From: Nocardioides glacieisoli
GTDB taxonomy: Bacteria > Actinomycetota > Actinomycetes > Propionibacteriales > Nocardioidaceae
DNA length: 64,000 nucleotides
Assembly (NCBI RefSeq): GCF_004137245.1
Contig: NZ_SDWS01000004.1
Span: 310,001 to 374,000 of the forward strand
Direction of reading: 5' to 3'
Shown: piece after piece, positions 17,599 through 27,563 of the stretch
How positions within the stretch are numbered: position 1 is the stretch's first letter
How the letters are laid out: each line of letters starts with the position of its first letter
Made by a program: the position numbers and the translations under genes
Notes under the pieces: generated by a model
Seen by the model: only the letters and a program-made list of their open reading frames with translations
Told to the model about the DNA's origin: nothing
The model's database searches: none

Positions 17599-18572
17599 GC
17601 CCGGTCGCGGGGCACCGGCACCTGCACGAGCAGGTCGTCGATCACCTCCGCGGAGGTCGTCCCCCCGAACGTGGCACTCGAGGCCATCAACAGCCGGTGG
17701 CCCAGCACCGGGTGCGCCAACGTCGCGACGTCCTCCGGCACGACGTGGCCGCGGCCCTCGGACAAGGCCCACGCCTTCGACGCCCGCACCCATGCCAGGC
17801 ACCCGCGGGTGGAGAGACCGAGCCGCACGCCGGTGAACTCGCGCGAGGCCTCGGCGAGCACGCGCACGTAGCGGATGATCGCCGGGTCGACGTGGACCTG
17901 GTCGGCCAGCTGCGACATCCGCAGCACGTCAGCGGCGTCGACCACCGGCGCGAGGCCGGCCGCCCGGTCGCGGACGCTCGACTGCGCGAGGAGGGCTTCC
18001 GTCGACTCGGCATCGGGGTGGCCGACGCTCGAGCGCATCAGGAAGCGGTCGAGCTGTGCCTCGGGGAGCTGGTAGGTGCCGGCCTGCTCGATCGGGTTCT
18101 GGGTGGCGATCACCATGAAGGGACGTCCGACCTCGTGCGTATGGCCGTCGACGGTGACGTGCCCCTCCTCCATCACCTCGAGCAGGGCCGACTGGGTCTT
18201 GGGCGAGGCCCGGTTGATCTCGTCGGCGAGCACGACGCTGTGGAAGATCGGTCCCGGATGGAAGGAGAACTCGCCCTGGGACTGGTCGTAGACGGTGACC
18301 CCGGTGACGTCGGAGGGCAGCAGGTCGGGCGTGAACTGGATGCGGGCGAACGAGCAGTCCAGCGAGTTTGCGAGCGAGCGCGCCAGCATCGTCTTGCCCG
18401 TGCCCGGGAGGTCCTCCAGCAGCAGGTGGCCGCCGGAGACCAGGCACGTCAGGCCCAGGCGGACGATCTGCCGCTTTCCCAGCACCGCCGATCCCACGTT
18501 GCGCACGACCCGCTCGAACGTGTCGGCGTACCACCGGACGTCGTCGTGGCGCACGGTCGCGAGGTCGGGCAC
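17595..18572 (-). CDS. MoxR-family AAA+ ATPase
   Basis: 325 residues from GTG 18572. Walker A EDLPGTGKT (GTGKT at 57-61), Walker B VVLADEINR, and sensor region FMVIATQNPIEQAGTYQLPE are all intact, with a C-terminal lid domain. MoxR ATPases act as chaperone-like remodelers, here presumably on the DUF58 and transglutaminase-like partners encoded immediately downstream with overlapping codons. The DUF3068 gene lies only 5 bp upstream, so all four genes probably form one operon read from about 19483 leftward. Confidence 0.93.
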   Translation of the reverse strand: MPDLATVRHDDVRWYADTFERVVRNVGSAVLGKRQIVRLGLTCLVSGGHLLLEDLPGTGKTMLARSLANSLDCSFARIQFTPDLLPSDVTGVTVYDQSQGEFSFHPGPIFHSVVLADEINRASPKTQSALLEVMEEGHVTVDGHTHEVGRPFMVIATQNPIEQAGTYQLPEAQLDRFLMRSSVGHPDAESTEALLAQSSVRDRAAGLAPVVDAADVLRMSQLADQVHVDPAIIRYVRVLAEASREFTGVRLGLSTRGCLAWVRASKAWALSEGRGHVVPEDVATLAHPVLGHRLLMASSATFGGTTSAEVIDDLLVQVPVPRDRA

Positions 18573-18577
18573 GGCGG

Positions 18578-19483
18578 TCAGGCTGAGGCCGTCTTCTTCT
18601 CGCGCCGGGCGCCCGCCCAGAGGAGGAAGCCGCCGGCGAGGAGGGCCACGATGCCACCGATGATGCCGATGAGCGGCACGGTGCGGGTCAGGAGACCGAG
18701 CGTGCCGCCGTTCTCGTCGGCGTCCGCGGCGTTGGCCGAGACCTGGTCGTCGGTGAACGCGAGCTGCAGGTCGAGGATGGTCGAGCCGTCCTCGAGCTCG
18801 CGGAGCTCGTCCTGCGTCTGGTTGATGATGGAGCCGGTGACGGGGTCGATCCAGATGTACTTGTCCTGGGAGTAGACACCCTCGACACCGCTGAGGATCT
18901 CGGTGGCGGCGTCCTCGACCAGGACGTGGTAGCGGTAGGTCTCCAGCCCGTCGATCGTCTCGGTGCCGTCGTACGTCGCGTCCACCGGCTCACCCAGGAG
19001 GCCGTCCCAGTAGGGGTAGGTCTTCTTCTCGGCGTCGAAGGGCCACTTGTTGACCAGGCCCTCCTTCTCCTCGGCGCTCGGCGGGAGGTAGGACGAGCCG
19101 TTGACCGCCATCGCGTCGCCGCGGTCGGTGGCGAACACGTCGGTCGATGCCGTGACCAGGCGCTCGTCCTCGCCGTCCACACAGTCGGGCACCTCGCCGC
19201 TGCCGTCGTTGATCACCAGGCAGGTGGAGTTGACGAAGACCACGACGTCGTCGTCGGAGAGCTCGGAGTCGGCCTTGGTGATGCTGGTGGCCTGGACGTC
19301 GATGTTCTCGACCTCGCCGGTCGCCGGGTTGAGCTTGTCGGCGTTGCCCGACAGCCGTGTGACGCTGTCGGTGTCGAGCGGGGTCCGCTTGACCTGACCG
19401 GGCGCCCAGAGGGCAGCCATCAGGCCGACGACGACCAGGAAGGCTCCGAGTGCCAGCAGCACCCAACCAATAATCTTGCGCAC
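18578..19483 (-). CDS. DUF3068 (PorA-like family) membrane protein
   Basis: 301 residues. GTG 19483 was chosen because GGAGGG lies 9 nt upstream and an N-terminal helix follows at once (VRKIIGWVLLALGAFLVVVG). A large acidic extracellular region (about 30-265) contains VDGEDERLV and YIWIDPVTGSIINQTQDE; a C-terminal helix (IIGGIVALLAGGFLLWAGAR) and a basic tail finish the protein. This matches the DUF3068 family, sometimes named porin PorA-like in databases. A porin role is not supported by this sequence. It is the first gene of the MoxR operon. Confidence 0.8.
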   Translation of the reverse strand: MRKIIGWVLLALGAFLVVVGLMAALWAPGQVKRTPLDTDSVTRLSGNADKLNPATGEVENIDVQATSITKADSELSDDDVVVFVNSTCLVINDGSGEVPDCVDGEDERLVTASTDVFATDRGDAMAVNGSSYLPPSAEEKEGLVNKWPFDAEKKTYPYWDGLLGEPVDATYDGTETIDGLETYRYHVLVEDAATEILSGVEGVYSQDKYIWIDPVTGSIINQTQDELRELEDGSTILDLQLAFTDDQVSANAADADENGGTLGLLTRTVPLIGIIGGIVALLAGGFLLWAGARREKKTASA

Positions 19484-19623
19484 GACGATGTTCCCTCCAC
19501 AGTACGACGAGTCGCCGCAGGCTACCAACAAGTAGTCACGCTGTCTGCTCTATCCGTTCCTCGCGACGCGGGCGGCCTTTCGCCGACCCCGAGGAGCGCG
19601 CGCGGCTGTGCGATAGTGCCCCG

Positions 19624-21501
19624 GTGACGAACCAGCGCGAACGGGCGCGGCGCCGCGCTGCCCGTGCCGCTGGACGACTACGAGCCTCACTCCCGGTCCG
19701 GTCGGGTGAACCGCTCCTCCTCGCGGTCTGTGCACTGTTGGTCGTGGTGCACACGGCGTTCCGGGCGTGGGCGGTCCTGGGTGCGTGGTTCCAGGAGGAC
19801 GACTTCGAGCTGCTGCGCCTCAGCGTGCAGGAGCCCCTCACCGTGGACTACCTGATGACGCCGCACAGCGGGCACCTGATGCCCCTCGGGCGTCTGCTGA
19901 TCGACCTGTCGGTGGCGGGAGGGCTGTTCAGCTGGCCCGCGACGGCGGCCGTCACCATCGCCTTCCAGGCCGCGATCGCGCTGGCTGCCGTCTTGATGCT
20001 CCGCACCCTGTTCGGCCTGCGGTGGGGCATCGTGCCGCCGCTCCTCGTGTTCCTCTTCTCCCCCATGACCATGCCCGCCACGGTGTGGTGGGCGGCTGCC
20101 CTCAACCAGCTCGGCCAGCAGATCGGCCTCCTGTGCGCCGTGACCTGCTGGGTGCTCTACGAGCGCCACGGGCGCCGGCGCTGGAGCGCGCTGACGCTCG
20201 CGAGCGTCGGCCTCGCACTCGCGGCCGACATCCGCGGGCTCGCGATCCTCCCCGTCCTGGCCGCGATCTCCTACGGCTGGTTCGAGTCGGGCGGGCCTCT
20301 CGAGCGGCTGCGGTCCCTCACCCGGCGTCGCAGCGCCGCCGCCGTGGTCACCGGCGTGGTCGCGCTGGTCACCATCGCCTACTACTCCGCCTACGTCCCG
20401 CTCATCACCCCCGAGCCCGACTGGGGTCTCCTCGGTCCCTTGGCCAGCAGCATGCTCGGCACGTCGTACGCCACCGGTGTGATCGGCGGGCCCTTCCAGT
20501 GGCTCACGCCCCAAGCGCCGGCAGCCTTCGCCGACCCTCCGGCGTGGTTCACGCACCTGGCCTGGGTGGTCATCGCCGGTGTGGTGGCGCACGCCTGCCT
20601 CACCCGTCGGCGGGCCGGACGCGCCTGGGCCCTGCTGCTCGGCTACCTCGTCGTCCTGCTCCTCCTGCTGTGGTCGAGCCGGGCGCCGTTCGTCGGCGCG
20701 GTGGCCGGTACGGAGTACCGCTACATGACGGACGCCGCCGCCATGACGGCGCTCGCCCTCGCGCTGGCCTACCTGCCGCTCGCCGGCGCGCCGGGGACGA
20801 GCGAGCCGCGCCCGGCGCCGTACTTCACCCCGCGCGTCCCGGTCGCCGTTCCCCTCGCCCTGGCTCTCGCCGTCGCCGTCGGCGGGATCTTCTCCTCGAT
20901 CACCTTCACCCGGATCTGGCACGACTTCACCCCTCCGCGCGACTACGTCGGTGCGCTCAGCACGAGGCTCGCCCAGACCGGACCGGTCGCGTTGGCGGAC
21001 ACGGGGCTTCCCCTCGACGTCGTGGCGCCGATCATCTGGTCGCAGGACCGGCTCCCCCGCCTGGTGGGGATGCTCTCCCCCGGATCGCGCTTCCTCGACG
21101 CGGCCCACGACCTGGCGATGGTCGACGACAGCGGCCGACTCACCTACGCGGAGGTGAGACCCGTGAGCAGGGCACGACCCGGCACGGTCCGTGACTGTGG
21201 CTGGCGTGTCCGCGACGGCTCCGTCCGGGTCCGCCTCGACGGCCCCGTGCCGGAGCGGAGCTGGTGGATGCGCATCAGCTACCTCGCCCCTCGTGAGAGC
21301 CCGGTGACGATCAGGGCGGGAAGCACCCAGTCCCCCGGCGCCTCGGTGTCGACCGTGCTGCGTCCTGGCCTGCACCAGCTCTACGCTCGGGTCGAGGCCG
21401 GCTTCGACTCGGTCCTCCTGTTCGGCATCGACCCCTCGATCACTGTCTGCGTCGACTCCATCGACGTGGGCGACCTCGTACCCGGAGCGCCCCTGACATG
21501 A
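19624..21501 (+). CDS. Polytopic membrane protein, GT-C glycosyltransferase-like
   Basis: 625 residues from GTG 19624. About ten membrane helices are followed by a soluble C-terminal domain of about 160 residues. Near the first extracytoplasmic loop stands FQEDDFELL and then HSGHLMPLGR; an acidic pair at this place is typical of GT-C transferases that use polyprenyl-phosphate sugars. It is divergent from the DUF3068 gene, and its stop overlaps the acyltransferase start (ATGA). The setting in an arabinan/glycan cluster supports an envelope role. Donor and acceptor are unknown. Confidence 0.65.
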   Translation: MTNQRERARRRAARAAGRLRASLPVRSGEPLLLAVCALLVVVHTAFRAWAVLGAWFQEDDFELLRLSVQEPLTVDYLMTPHSGHLMPLGRLLIDLSVAGGLFSWPATAAVTIAFQAAIALAAVLMLRTLFGLRWGIVPPLLVFLFSPMTMPATVWWAAALNQLGQQIGLLCAVTCWVLYERHGRRRWSALTLASVGLALAADIRGLAILPVLAAISYGWFESGGPLERLRSLTRRRSAAAVVTGVVALVTIAYYSAYVPLITPEPDWGLLGPLASSMLGTSYATGVIGGPFQWLTPQAPAAFADPPAWFTHLAWVVIAGVVAHACLTRRRAGRAWALLLGYLVVLLLLLWSSRAPFVGAVAGTEYRYMTDAAAMTALALALAYLPLAGAPGTSEPRPAPYFTPRVPVAVPLALALAVAVGGIFSSITFTRIWHDFTPPRDYVGALSTRLAQTGPVALADTGLPLDVVAPIIWSQDRLPRLVGMLSPGSRFLDAAHDLAMVDDSGRLTYAEVRPVSRARPGTVRDCGWRVRDGSVRVRLDGPVPERSWWMRISYLAPRESPVTIRAGSTQSPGASVSTVLRPGLHQLYARVEAGFDSVLLFGIDPSITVCVDSIDVGDLVPGAPLT

Positions 21502-22775
21502 GCCACGACACCAGCCACGACACGGTGGCCGCCGGGCCGCACGACGGTGACTCCGTCCAGCTCCGGGACGACCGACGCCACGAGCCGGGCGGCGGACCCA
21601 CCGTCTTCGCGGTGCTCGACCCGCTGCGCGCCGTCGGTGCCCTCGCGGTGGTCCTCACCCACGTCACCTTCTGGACCGGTGACTACCTGCGGCACGGCAT
21701 CATCGGCCGGGTGCTGCCCCGGCTGGACGTCGGCGTGGCCCTCTTCTTCGTCCTGTCCGGGTTCCTGCTCGCACACCAGTACCTCGCCGCCGCCTCGGCC
21801 GGCCGGCCCCACGACTCGACCGGGCGCTACTACTGGAAGCGATTCCTCCGGATCTACCCGTTGTACGTCATCGGAGTGGTTCCGGCCCTGCTCTTCGTCG
21901 GCGGCAACGAGGGCGCCGGTCTCGGGGACTGGGTGAAGGTGCTGACGATGACCGACATCTACCTCAGCGACTCGCTGCGACCTGGCCAGACCCAGATGTG
22001 GAGCCTCGCGACCGAGGTCTCGTTCTACGCGCTGCTGCCGCTCCTCATGCTGGCCGTCGGCGCGCTCGGCGGACGGCGTCCGACTACGCGGCGCATGGTG
22101 TTGCTGTTCGTGGCACTGCTGACGGTCAACGTGGTGTGGACACTCTTCCTCAACGAGCCCGTGCGCGACGCCGGTGCCGTCCTCGTCTCGCAGTGGCTCC
22201 CGAATTACCTCATGTGGTTCACCGCCGGCATGGCCCTCGCGTGGGCACACGTCCTCGTGAGCCGGCCCGGTGGGGCGCCCCGGTTGCGGTGGCTGGTGGC
22301 CCTGGCACGCCAGCCCGGTGTCTGCTGGGTCCTGGCGGTCAGCCTGCTGGTCGTCGCCGCCACCCCGGTCAGTGGCCCGATGATCTTCGACCCCTCCACG
22401 CCGGCCGAGAACCTGACCCGCCAGGTGCTCTACACGTCGGTCGGCGCGCTGCTGGTCCTCACCGGCGTCTTCGCCGACCCGCGCTCCGGCTACGCACGGG
22501 TGATGTCGCACCGGTGGGCACGTCGCCTCGGCCACATCTCCTACGGCATCTTCTGCCTGCACCTCGTGGTGCTGCACTTCGTCTACTGGGCCACCCCCTA
22601 CGCGATGTTCGAGGGCAACGACCTGTTCCCGGTGCTGGGGCTCACGCTGCTCATCACGGTGCCGCTCGCCGAGCTGCTCTACCGCTTCGTGGAGTCGCCG
22701 TTCATGCGGCTGCGCCACCTGGGCTCGGCCACACCCAGCAAGACGCCGCAGAGCGCGACCACGCACAACAGCTGA
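21498..22775 (+). CDS. Acyltransferase 3 family membrane protein (OafA/YrhL-like)
   Basis: 425 residues. The family hallmarks are LDPLRAVGALAVVLTHV (with the conserved His), DVGVALFFVLSGFLLAHQY and RFLRIYPLYV; about ten membrane helices follow. Such proteins transfer acyl groups to sugars of cell-surface polymers. It is translationally coupled to the GT-C-like gene by ATGA. The last 97 bp overlap the opposing aftD gene, an unusually long convergent overlap; both C-termini look genuine (LYRFVESPFMRLR is a normal family ending). Confidence 0.88.
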   Translation: MSHDTSHDTVAAGPHDGDSVQLRDDRRHEPGGGPTVFAVLDPLRAVGALAVVLTHVTFWTGDYLRHGIIGRVLPRLDVGVALFFVLSGFLLAHQYLAAASAGRPHDSTGRYYWKRFLRIYPLYVIGVVPALLFVGGNEGAGLGDWVKVLTMTDIYLSDSLRPGQTQMWSLATEVSFYALLPLLMLAVGALGGRRPTTRRMVLLFVALLTVNVVWTLFLNEPVRDAGAVLVSQWLPNYLMWFTAGMALAWAHVLVSRPGGAPRLRWLVALARQPGVCWVLAVSLLVVAATPVSGPMIFDPSTPAENLTRQVLYTSVGALLVLTGVFADPRSGYARVMSHRWARRLGHISYGIFCLHLVVLHFVYWATPYAMFEGNDLFPVLGLTLLITVPLAELLYRFVESPFMRLRHLGSATPSKTPQSATTHNS

Positions 22776-25700
22776 GGCCACGCGCTCGCTCCGGCCCAGT
22801 CGTTGCCCCACGGTCGGACTGCGTAGAAGAAGGCCGCAGCGACCACCGTGGTCGCGAGGAGCGCCTCCACCACGTCCGGGTACCTGCGCCCGAGGGGGAT
22901 GGCGACGACGTAGGTCCCCACCAGCACCGCCACGCCTGCCCAGCCGGTCAGGAGCCCGACGACCAGCGCAGCCCCAGCGGTCCACAGGACGGGACGGATG
23001 CGCGCCGGTCCCACGGGCCGCGGGTCGTCCGCGGGCGGACGTCGCCACCAGAGCAGCGCGAGCAGGAGCAGGGCGATGCCCGTGATCAACCCGGCCAGCA
23101 GGCCCCACCGGTACGCCGCCTCGGGCGCGTAGCGTTCCACGACCGGACCTGTGGCCTCGCTGTCGGGGTCGAGCACCCATCCCTGCTGCCACCCGTCCAC
23201 GCGCACCGCCTCCAGCGACTCACCGTCGCGCGACGCCGTCCAGCCCCGGTTCCCGTTCTCGCGGAAGGCGAGGACCGCCGCCCCGGCGGGCGCCTCGGCG
23301 GCCCGGGAGTCGGCGTCGTGCTCGGCCCACGGGACCGGCGTGGAGCCGGAGGGGTCGAAGTCCGGGTCACGCAGCACCACTCGGGTGGCGCTGAAGGTGT
23401 CACTGCTCTCGACGGAGACCTCGTGTGTCCCCTCGTCCAGTGACAGCGCGGTCGTCGAACCGCACAGCGTGGCCGGCACCTCCTCACCGTCGAAGATGCG
23501 AGCCGAGGAGGTCGTGACACGGCTGCGGAACACCTGTCCGTCGACCCGCACGTCGGGACCGGATCCACACCCCAGGTCACGCTCGTCCTCCGGCGGCGAC
23601 AGCGCCTCGAACGGTGCCCCCTGGATGCGGAGCTCACCGATGGCGGCCGCCAGCGGGGTGACGAACCGGTCGAAGCCGATGCTGCTGGTGAGGTCGGTCT
23701 GCAGGACCTCGACGTCGAGGAAGTCCGTCCGCACCGGCGGGAACGTGGCCCGCCCCGATTCGTCGACCTCCACCTCGGTGGACCCGCCGCGGTAGGTGAG
23801 CCCCAGCCGGGTGGGCAGGCGCCCGCCCGTGCTCGGGTCGATGCTCACGCTCACCCCACGGACCTTCGTGCGTCCGACCCACCGCACCCGGAGCGTCGGG
23901 CGGAAGTCACCGCTGCTCGCCATCCACGCCGTCCCGATGTCGCCGTCCAGCGCCGCCAGGGCCGAGGCGCGCACGTCCGGCACCGCCTGGCTCGACGACG
24001 TGACGCTCACCGGCAGGTCCTCGAGCAGGGCCTCCTCGACCGCGGTGCCGGCGCGGGGCCGCACCCACACCTCGGCGTCGTACGACGCGTCCCCGGTCAG
24101 GTCGAACTCGCGGCGGAAGCCGGTGTCCTCCTCACCCGCGACGTCGCGCCCGGGCAGGCAGCGCACGTCGCCGTCGACCTGCACGCAGCCGGTCCGGGCG
24201 TCCTGCGCCGCGGTGAGCAGGATCGCGGCGGGAGTCCCCCACGCCGCCGGGGTGGTCGGTAGTCGCAGCCGCTTCTCCACGGTCAGTCCCGGCACGTCGA
24301 CCTCGGCCAGCGCGGCCCGGACGTCGGCCGCCTGGCCCACGGTCTCGATCCGCAGCCACGAGGTGGGGCCTTCCGGGACCGCCACCGTGGCCCGCTCGGC
24401 GGGCCCGAGATCCACGGGCTCGCTGGCGCCGTTGGCGGTCACGACCCGCACGCTCTGGAAGGTCGGTGCACTCACCCCGCCCACCAGGTCCACGCTGGCG
24501 ATCGTGCGCTCGGACTCGAGGCCGAGGGTCCAGGTCGGTCGCTCGGCGCTGCCGGGGTTGGACGCCCACTGCGTCGTGTCGTCGCCGTCGAGGGCGGCGA
24601 TCGCCGAGTACGCCGGACGCGCGCCTCCTGCTCCGGTGGCGTCACCCAGCGAGCTCGACGCGACCAGCGAACGGGCGCCCGAGAGCAGGGCCCGGGTGCG
24701 CCAGCGCTCGTCGCCCTCGGTGACGTAGAAGTCCTTCGTCGGATGACTGCTGTGGCGCGGCTCGCCCGGCAGGGTCGTCGCGGAGTACCCGTCGTGGAGC
24801 TGGCCGAAGAAGCGCTCACGGTCGCGGTAGCCGTCGGTGAGGATGAGCGGTCCGCTCGGCGCGACGTCGGGGTCGGCGTCCATGGCGAGCACCGTCGGCT
24901 CCTCGCCGACGATGCCGGCGTCGGCGAGGTCGAGGAGCGACTCCGGCCCTCCGACGACGATCGGCAGCTCGTCCGCTGCCACGGCACCGGGGCCGCCCGC
25001 CTCCACCTCGTAGATCTCGATCGCCCGGTAGTTGGTCTGCCAGCCACCGTTGACGACGTTGCGGTCGCCGTCGCGGAGCAGGTACGCCGATCCCCCGAGC
25101 TCGGGCCCGAAGCTGACCAGGCGGCGCAGACCCGCTGAGCCGTCGAGAGCCTGGTGCAGCAGGACGGTGTCCGGGATGTCCGGCGCCTTGATGACGTCGT
25201 TGCGCACGACCAGGTACTGGACGCCCGAGCGGGCGAGGAACGGCGCGAGCCCACGTGAAGGTCGTCCCTGCGTGAGGCGCTCCTCGATGGCGTCGAGGGC
25301 CCGGATGTTGCCGGGTGGCACGAACGGGATGTTCGATCTCACCCCGAACCGGCCCTCCTCCACCAGGAACTCGAGCGGCTCGTCGTTGGTCGAGCCCCAG
25401 ACGAACTGGGCCACCCCGATCCCGGGCGACATGAGGGCCGCGCCCTCCTCGCCACGGTCGTCGAGCCACGCTCCGGCCTCCTCCCAGTAGCCGGGCACCT
25501 CGAGGACCTGGCCCGCGGGCGCCATCCGACCCACGATCCCGGGGATCGCGGCACCCAGCACCGCCACGATCGCGAGCCAGGACACGGACCGGAACGCGAG
25601 GGGAGACGGAGCCGACGGCGTCGACGTCCCTGCGACCGGCCTCGGTGCCCGGAGCGAGTCCAGCAGGAGGGCGAGGCCCAGCACCAGGGGCAGCCGGATG

Positions 25701-26797
25701 ACCGGGTCGAACTTGTGCACGTTGCGTGCGGCCGCGAGGACGCCGTCCAGCGCCTCGTTGAGCTGGGGCGCGAACCAGCCCTGGACGGGACCGAGGTGGC
25801 CCATCCCGACCATCATCAGGCCGACCAGGAGGGACACGCCGAGGAACAGCCGGTGCTCGTTGTCGCGGCGCATCAGGCCGAGCAGCCCCAGCATGAGCAC
25901 GACCCCGCTGTTCAGGGCGAGGTAGCCCTCGCGCACCAGGTCGCCGCCGGCCCGCCACCGCGTGTCGATGTAGGGCAGCCAGTGCGACGTTCCGCGCAGC
26001 GAGTCGAACAGGGTCGTCGGGGTGGTCGTGAGCGACGCGGACTCGATGAAGTCCAGGAAGGGGGGGCTGTACGCCCCGAGCAGGAAGAGCGGGGCGAGCC
26101 ACCACAGCGTGCCGAGCGCGGTGAGCGCCGGCCACCACAGCATCATGCTGCGCCTGCGCGGACCGCCGCTGCGGGTCAGCAACCAGATCGCGGCCACGGG
26201 GATCACGGCGAAGCTGGCGGTGGCGTTGACACCACCGACCATGGCCACGGCCAGCGCGGCCAGCGCCGCGGCGCGGCGCGGTGAGCCGCGCGACGCCCCC
26301 ACCACCAGTGGCAGCAACACCCAGGGGGCCAGGGCCGAGGGCCAGGCCTCGATCGAGATGGTGCCGACCGTGGTCAGCATGCGGGGCGAGAGGGCGTACG
26401 CGAACCCCGCCACGAGGCACGCCAGGTGGGACCTGACCCCGAGCGCGCGAGCGACGTACGCCGTCCCGCTGAACCCGACCGCGAGGACCAGCGCCATGAA
26501 GAGGCGCTGCACCGCCCAGCCGGGGATGCCCAGGGATGAGCCGACGGCGAAGAAGGGGCCCATCGGCCACAAGTAGCCGTAGGCCTGGTTCTGCAGCTGC
26601 CCGATCGCACCGTTGGAGTCCCAGAGGTGCAGGCCACGCTCGAGGTAGTGCCAGGGGTCCACGACGAGGTCGAACTTGGTGTCGAAGGTCAGCAGCCCGG
26701 GAGCCTGTGAGAACGCGAGGGCGATCAGCGCCAGGGCGCCGGCCAGGACCCGCAGCCGGAACCTCAGTGCTTCCTGACCACGATCACGAGGTTCCAC
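22679..26797 (-). CDS. aftD: Alpha-(1->3)-arabinofuranosyltransferase (AftD-like)
   Basis: 1372 residues. GTG 26797 was chosen because GGGAGG lies 7 nt upstream; it overlaps the methyltransferase stop by 34 bp. The N-terminal third is a GT-C membrane domain with KFDLVVDPWHYLERGLHLWD, where the Asp residues fit a catalytic loop. A large extracytoplasmic region follows, with discoidin/CBM-like modules (ALDGDDTTQWASNPGSAERP; ALDGDIGTAWMASSGDFRPT). C-terminal helices end in PRWRSRMNGDSTKR. AftD adds alpha-1,3 arabinofuranosyl branches to arabinogalactan and lipoarabinomannan in mycobacteria, using the decaprenylphosphoryl arabinose made by DprE1/E2. Confidence 0.88.
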   Translation of the reverse strand: MEPRDRGQEALRFRLRVLAGALALIALAFSQAPGLLTFDTKFDLVVDPWHYLERGLHLWDSNGAIGQLQNQAYGYLWPMGPFFAVGSSLGIPGWAVQRLFMALVLAVGFSGTAYVARALGVRSHLACLVAGFAYALSPRMLTTVGTISIEAWPSALAPWVLLPLVVGASRGSPRRAAALAALAVAMVGGVNATASFAVIPVAAIWLLTRSGGPRRRSMMLWWPALTALGTLWWLAPLFLLGAYSPPFLDFIESASLTTTPTTLFDSLRGTSHWLPYIDTRWRAGGDLVREGYLALNSGVVLMLGLLGLMRRDNEHRLFLGVSLLVGLMMVGMGHLGPVQGWFAPQLNEALDGVLAAARNVHKFDPVIRLPLVLGLALLLDSLRAPRPVAGTSTPSAPSPLAFRSVSWLAIVAVLGAAIPGIVGRMAPAGQVLEVPGYWEEAGAWLDDRGEEGAALMSPGIGVAQFVWGSTNDEPLEFLVEEGRFGVRSNIPFVPPGNIRALDAIEERLTQGRPSRGLAPFLARSGVQYLVVRNDVIKAPDIPDTVLLHQALDGSAGLRRLVSFGPELGGSAYLLRDGDRNVVNGGWQTNYRAIEIYEVEAGGPGAVAADELPIVVGGPESLLDLADAGIVGEEPTVLAMDADPDVAPSGPLILTDGYRDRERFFGQLHDGYSATTLPGEPRHSSHPTKDFYVTEGDERWRTRALLSGARSLVASSSLGDATGAGGARPAYSAIAALDGDDTTQWASNPGSAERPTWTLGLESERTIASVDLVGGVSAPTFQSVRVVTANGASEPVDLGPAERATVAVPEGPTSWLRIETVGQAADVRAALAEVDVPGLTVEKRLRLPTTPAAWGTPAAILLTAAQDARTGCVQVDGDVRCLPGRDVAGEEDTGFRREFDLTGDASYDAEVWVRPRAGTAVEEALLEDLPVSVTSSSQAVPDVRASALAALDGDIGTAWMASSGDFRPTLRVRWVGRTKVRGVSVSIDPSTGGRLPTRLGLTYRGGSTEVEVDESGRATFPPVRTDFLDVEVLQTDLTSSIGFDRFVTPLAAAIGELRIQGAPFEALSPPEDERDLGCGSGPDVRVDGQVFRSRVTTSSARIFDGEEVPATLCGSTTALSLDEGTHEVSVESSDTFSATRVVLRDPDFDPSGSTPVPWAEHDADSRAAEAPAGAAVLAFRENGNRGWTASRDGESLEAVRVDGWQQGWVLDPDSEATGPVVERYAPEAAYRWGLLAGLITGIALLLLALLWWRRPPADDPRPVGPARIRPVLWTAGAALVVGLLTGWAGVAVLVGTYVVAIPLGRRYPDVVEALLATTVVAAAFFYAVRPWGNDWAGASAWPQLLCVVALCGVLLGVAEPRWRSRMNGDSTKR

Positions 26798-27507
26798 GTC
26801 GCCACCTCCCTCAGAAGGGGGACACGGAGCAGGAAGCGCGCCCACCGGGGGTTGTAGCGCGGGGTGAGGTCGAGCAGCTCACCGCGGCCCTCGCCGCGGG
26901 CCCAGTCCATGCCGTCGCGGACCGTGACCGCGAACAGGCTCTCGCCGAACCGGTTCTTGGGCTCGACCCCGTGCCGGCGCACGTACCGTCGACGGGCCCG
27001 GTGGCCCCCGAGGAAGTGCCAGGGCGCGGTCTCGTGGCCACCCCAGGGGCCGTACCAGACGGTGTAGCTGATGAAGGCCAGCCCGCCCGGCCGCACCACT
27101 CGCAGCATCTCCTCCGCCACGCGCCACGGGTCGGAGACGTGCTCGAGCACGTTCGAGGAGTACGCGACGTCGAACGCGCCGGTCCGGAAGGGCAGCTCGG
27201 TGCCGGATCCGACGACCCTCCGGCGACGGCCCGTGTCGTCGGCGAGGTCGGAGTCCACGTCCACCGAGTAGTAGGTCGCGCCGGCCCGTGCGAAGGCGTC
27301 GGCGAAGTAGCCGGGACCACCTCCGACGTCGAGCATCAGTGAGCCCTGGAGCGGGACGTAGCTGGCCAGCATGTCGGCAGAGTCCTGCGCCAGGACACGG
27401 TAGAACCGAGCCGGGTCGGGCTGCTCGTGACGGAACTCCCGGAGCAGGTGCACCGACCTCCTGAGGGTTGGCGCCCATGCTCCGGACGACGCTCCCCTCA
27501 GTGGCAC
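26764..27507 (-). CDS. Class I SAM-dependent methyltransferase next to aftD (Rv0224c-like)
   Basis: 247 residues from GTG 27507; an alternative GTG at 27453 has AGGAGG only 3 nt upstream. Motif I is LMLDVGGGPGYFADAF, with SVDVD at the end of beta-2; FDVAYSSNVLEHVSDPWRV and VRPGGLAFISY complete the fold. In M. tuberculosis a similar methyltransferase (Rv0224c) is followed by a GT4 enzyme (Rv0225), and aftD lies nearby, so the conserved neighbourhood suggests a role in envelope glycan or glycolipid modification. The substrate is unknown. Confidence 0.85.
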   Translation of the reverse strand: MPLRGASSGAWAPTLRRSVHLLREFRHEQPDPARFYRVLAQDSADMLASYVPLQGSLMLDVGGGPGYFADAFARAGATYYSVDVDSDLADDTGRRRRVVGSGTELPFRTGAFDVAYSSNVLEHVSDPWRVAEEMLRVVRPGGLAFISYTVWYGPWGGHETAPWHFLGGHRARRRYVRRHGVEPKNRFGESLFAVTVRDGMDWARGEGRGELLDLTPRYNPRWARFLLRVPLLREVATWNLVIVVRKH

Positions 27508-27563
27508 GCGCAGGACCCTACCCGACAGTCACTTGCCGGTCCCGGGGCGATACCGTCCCGCGC

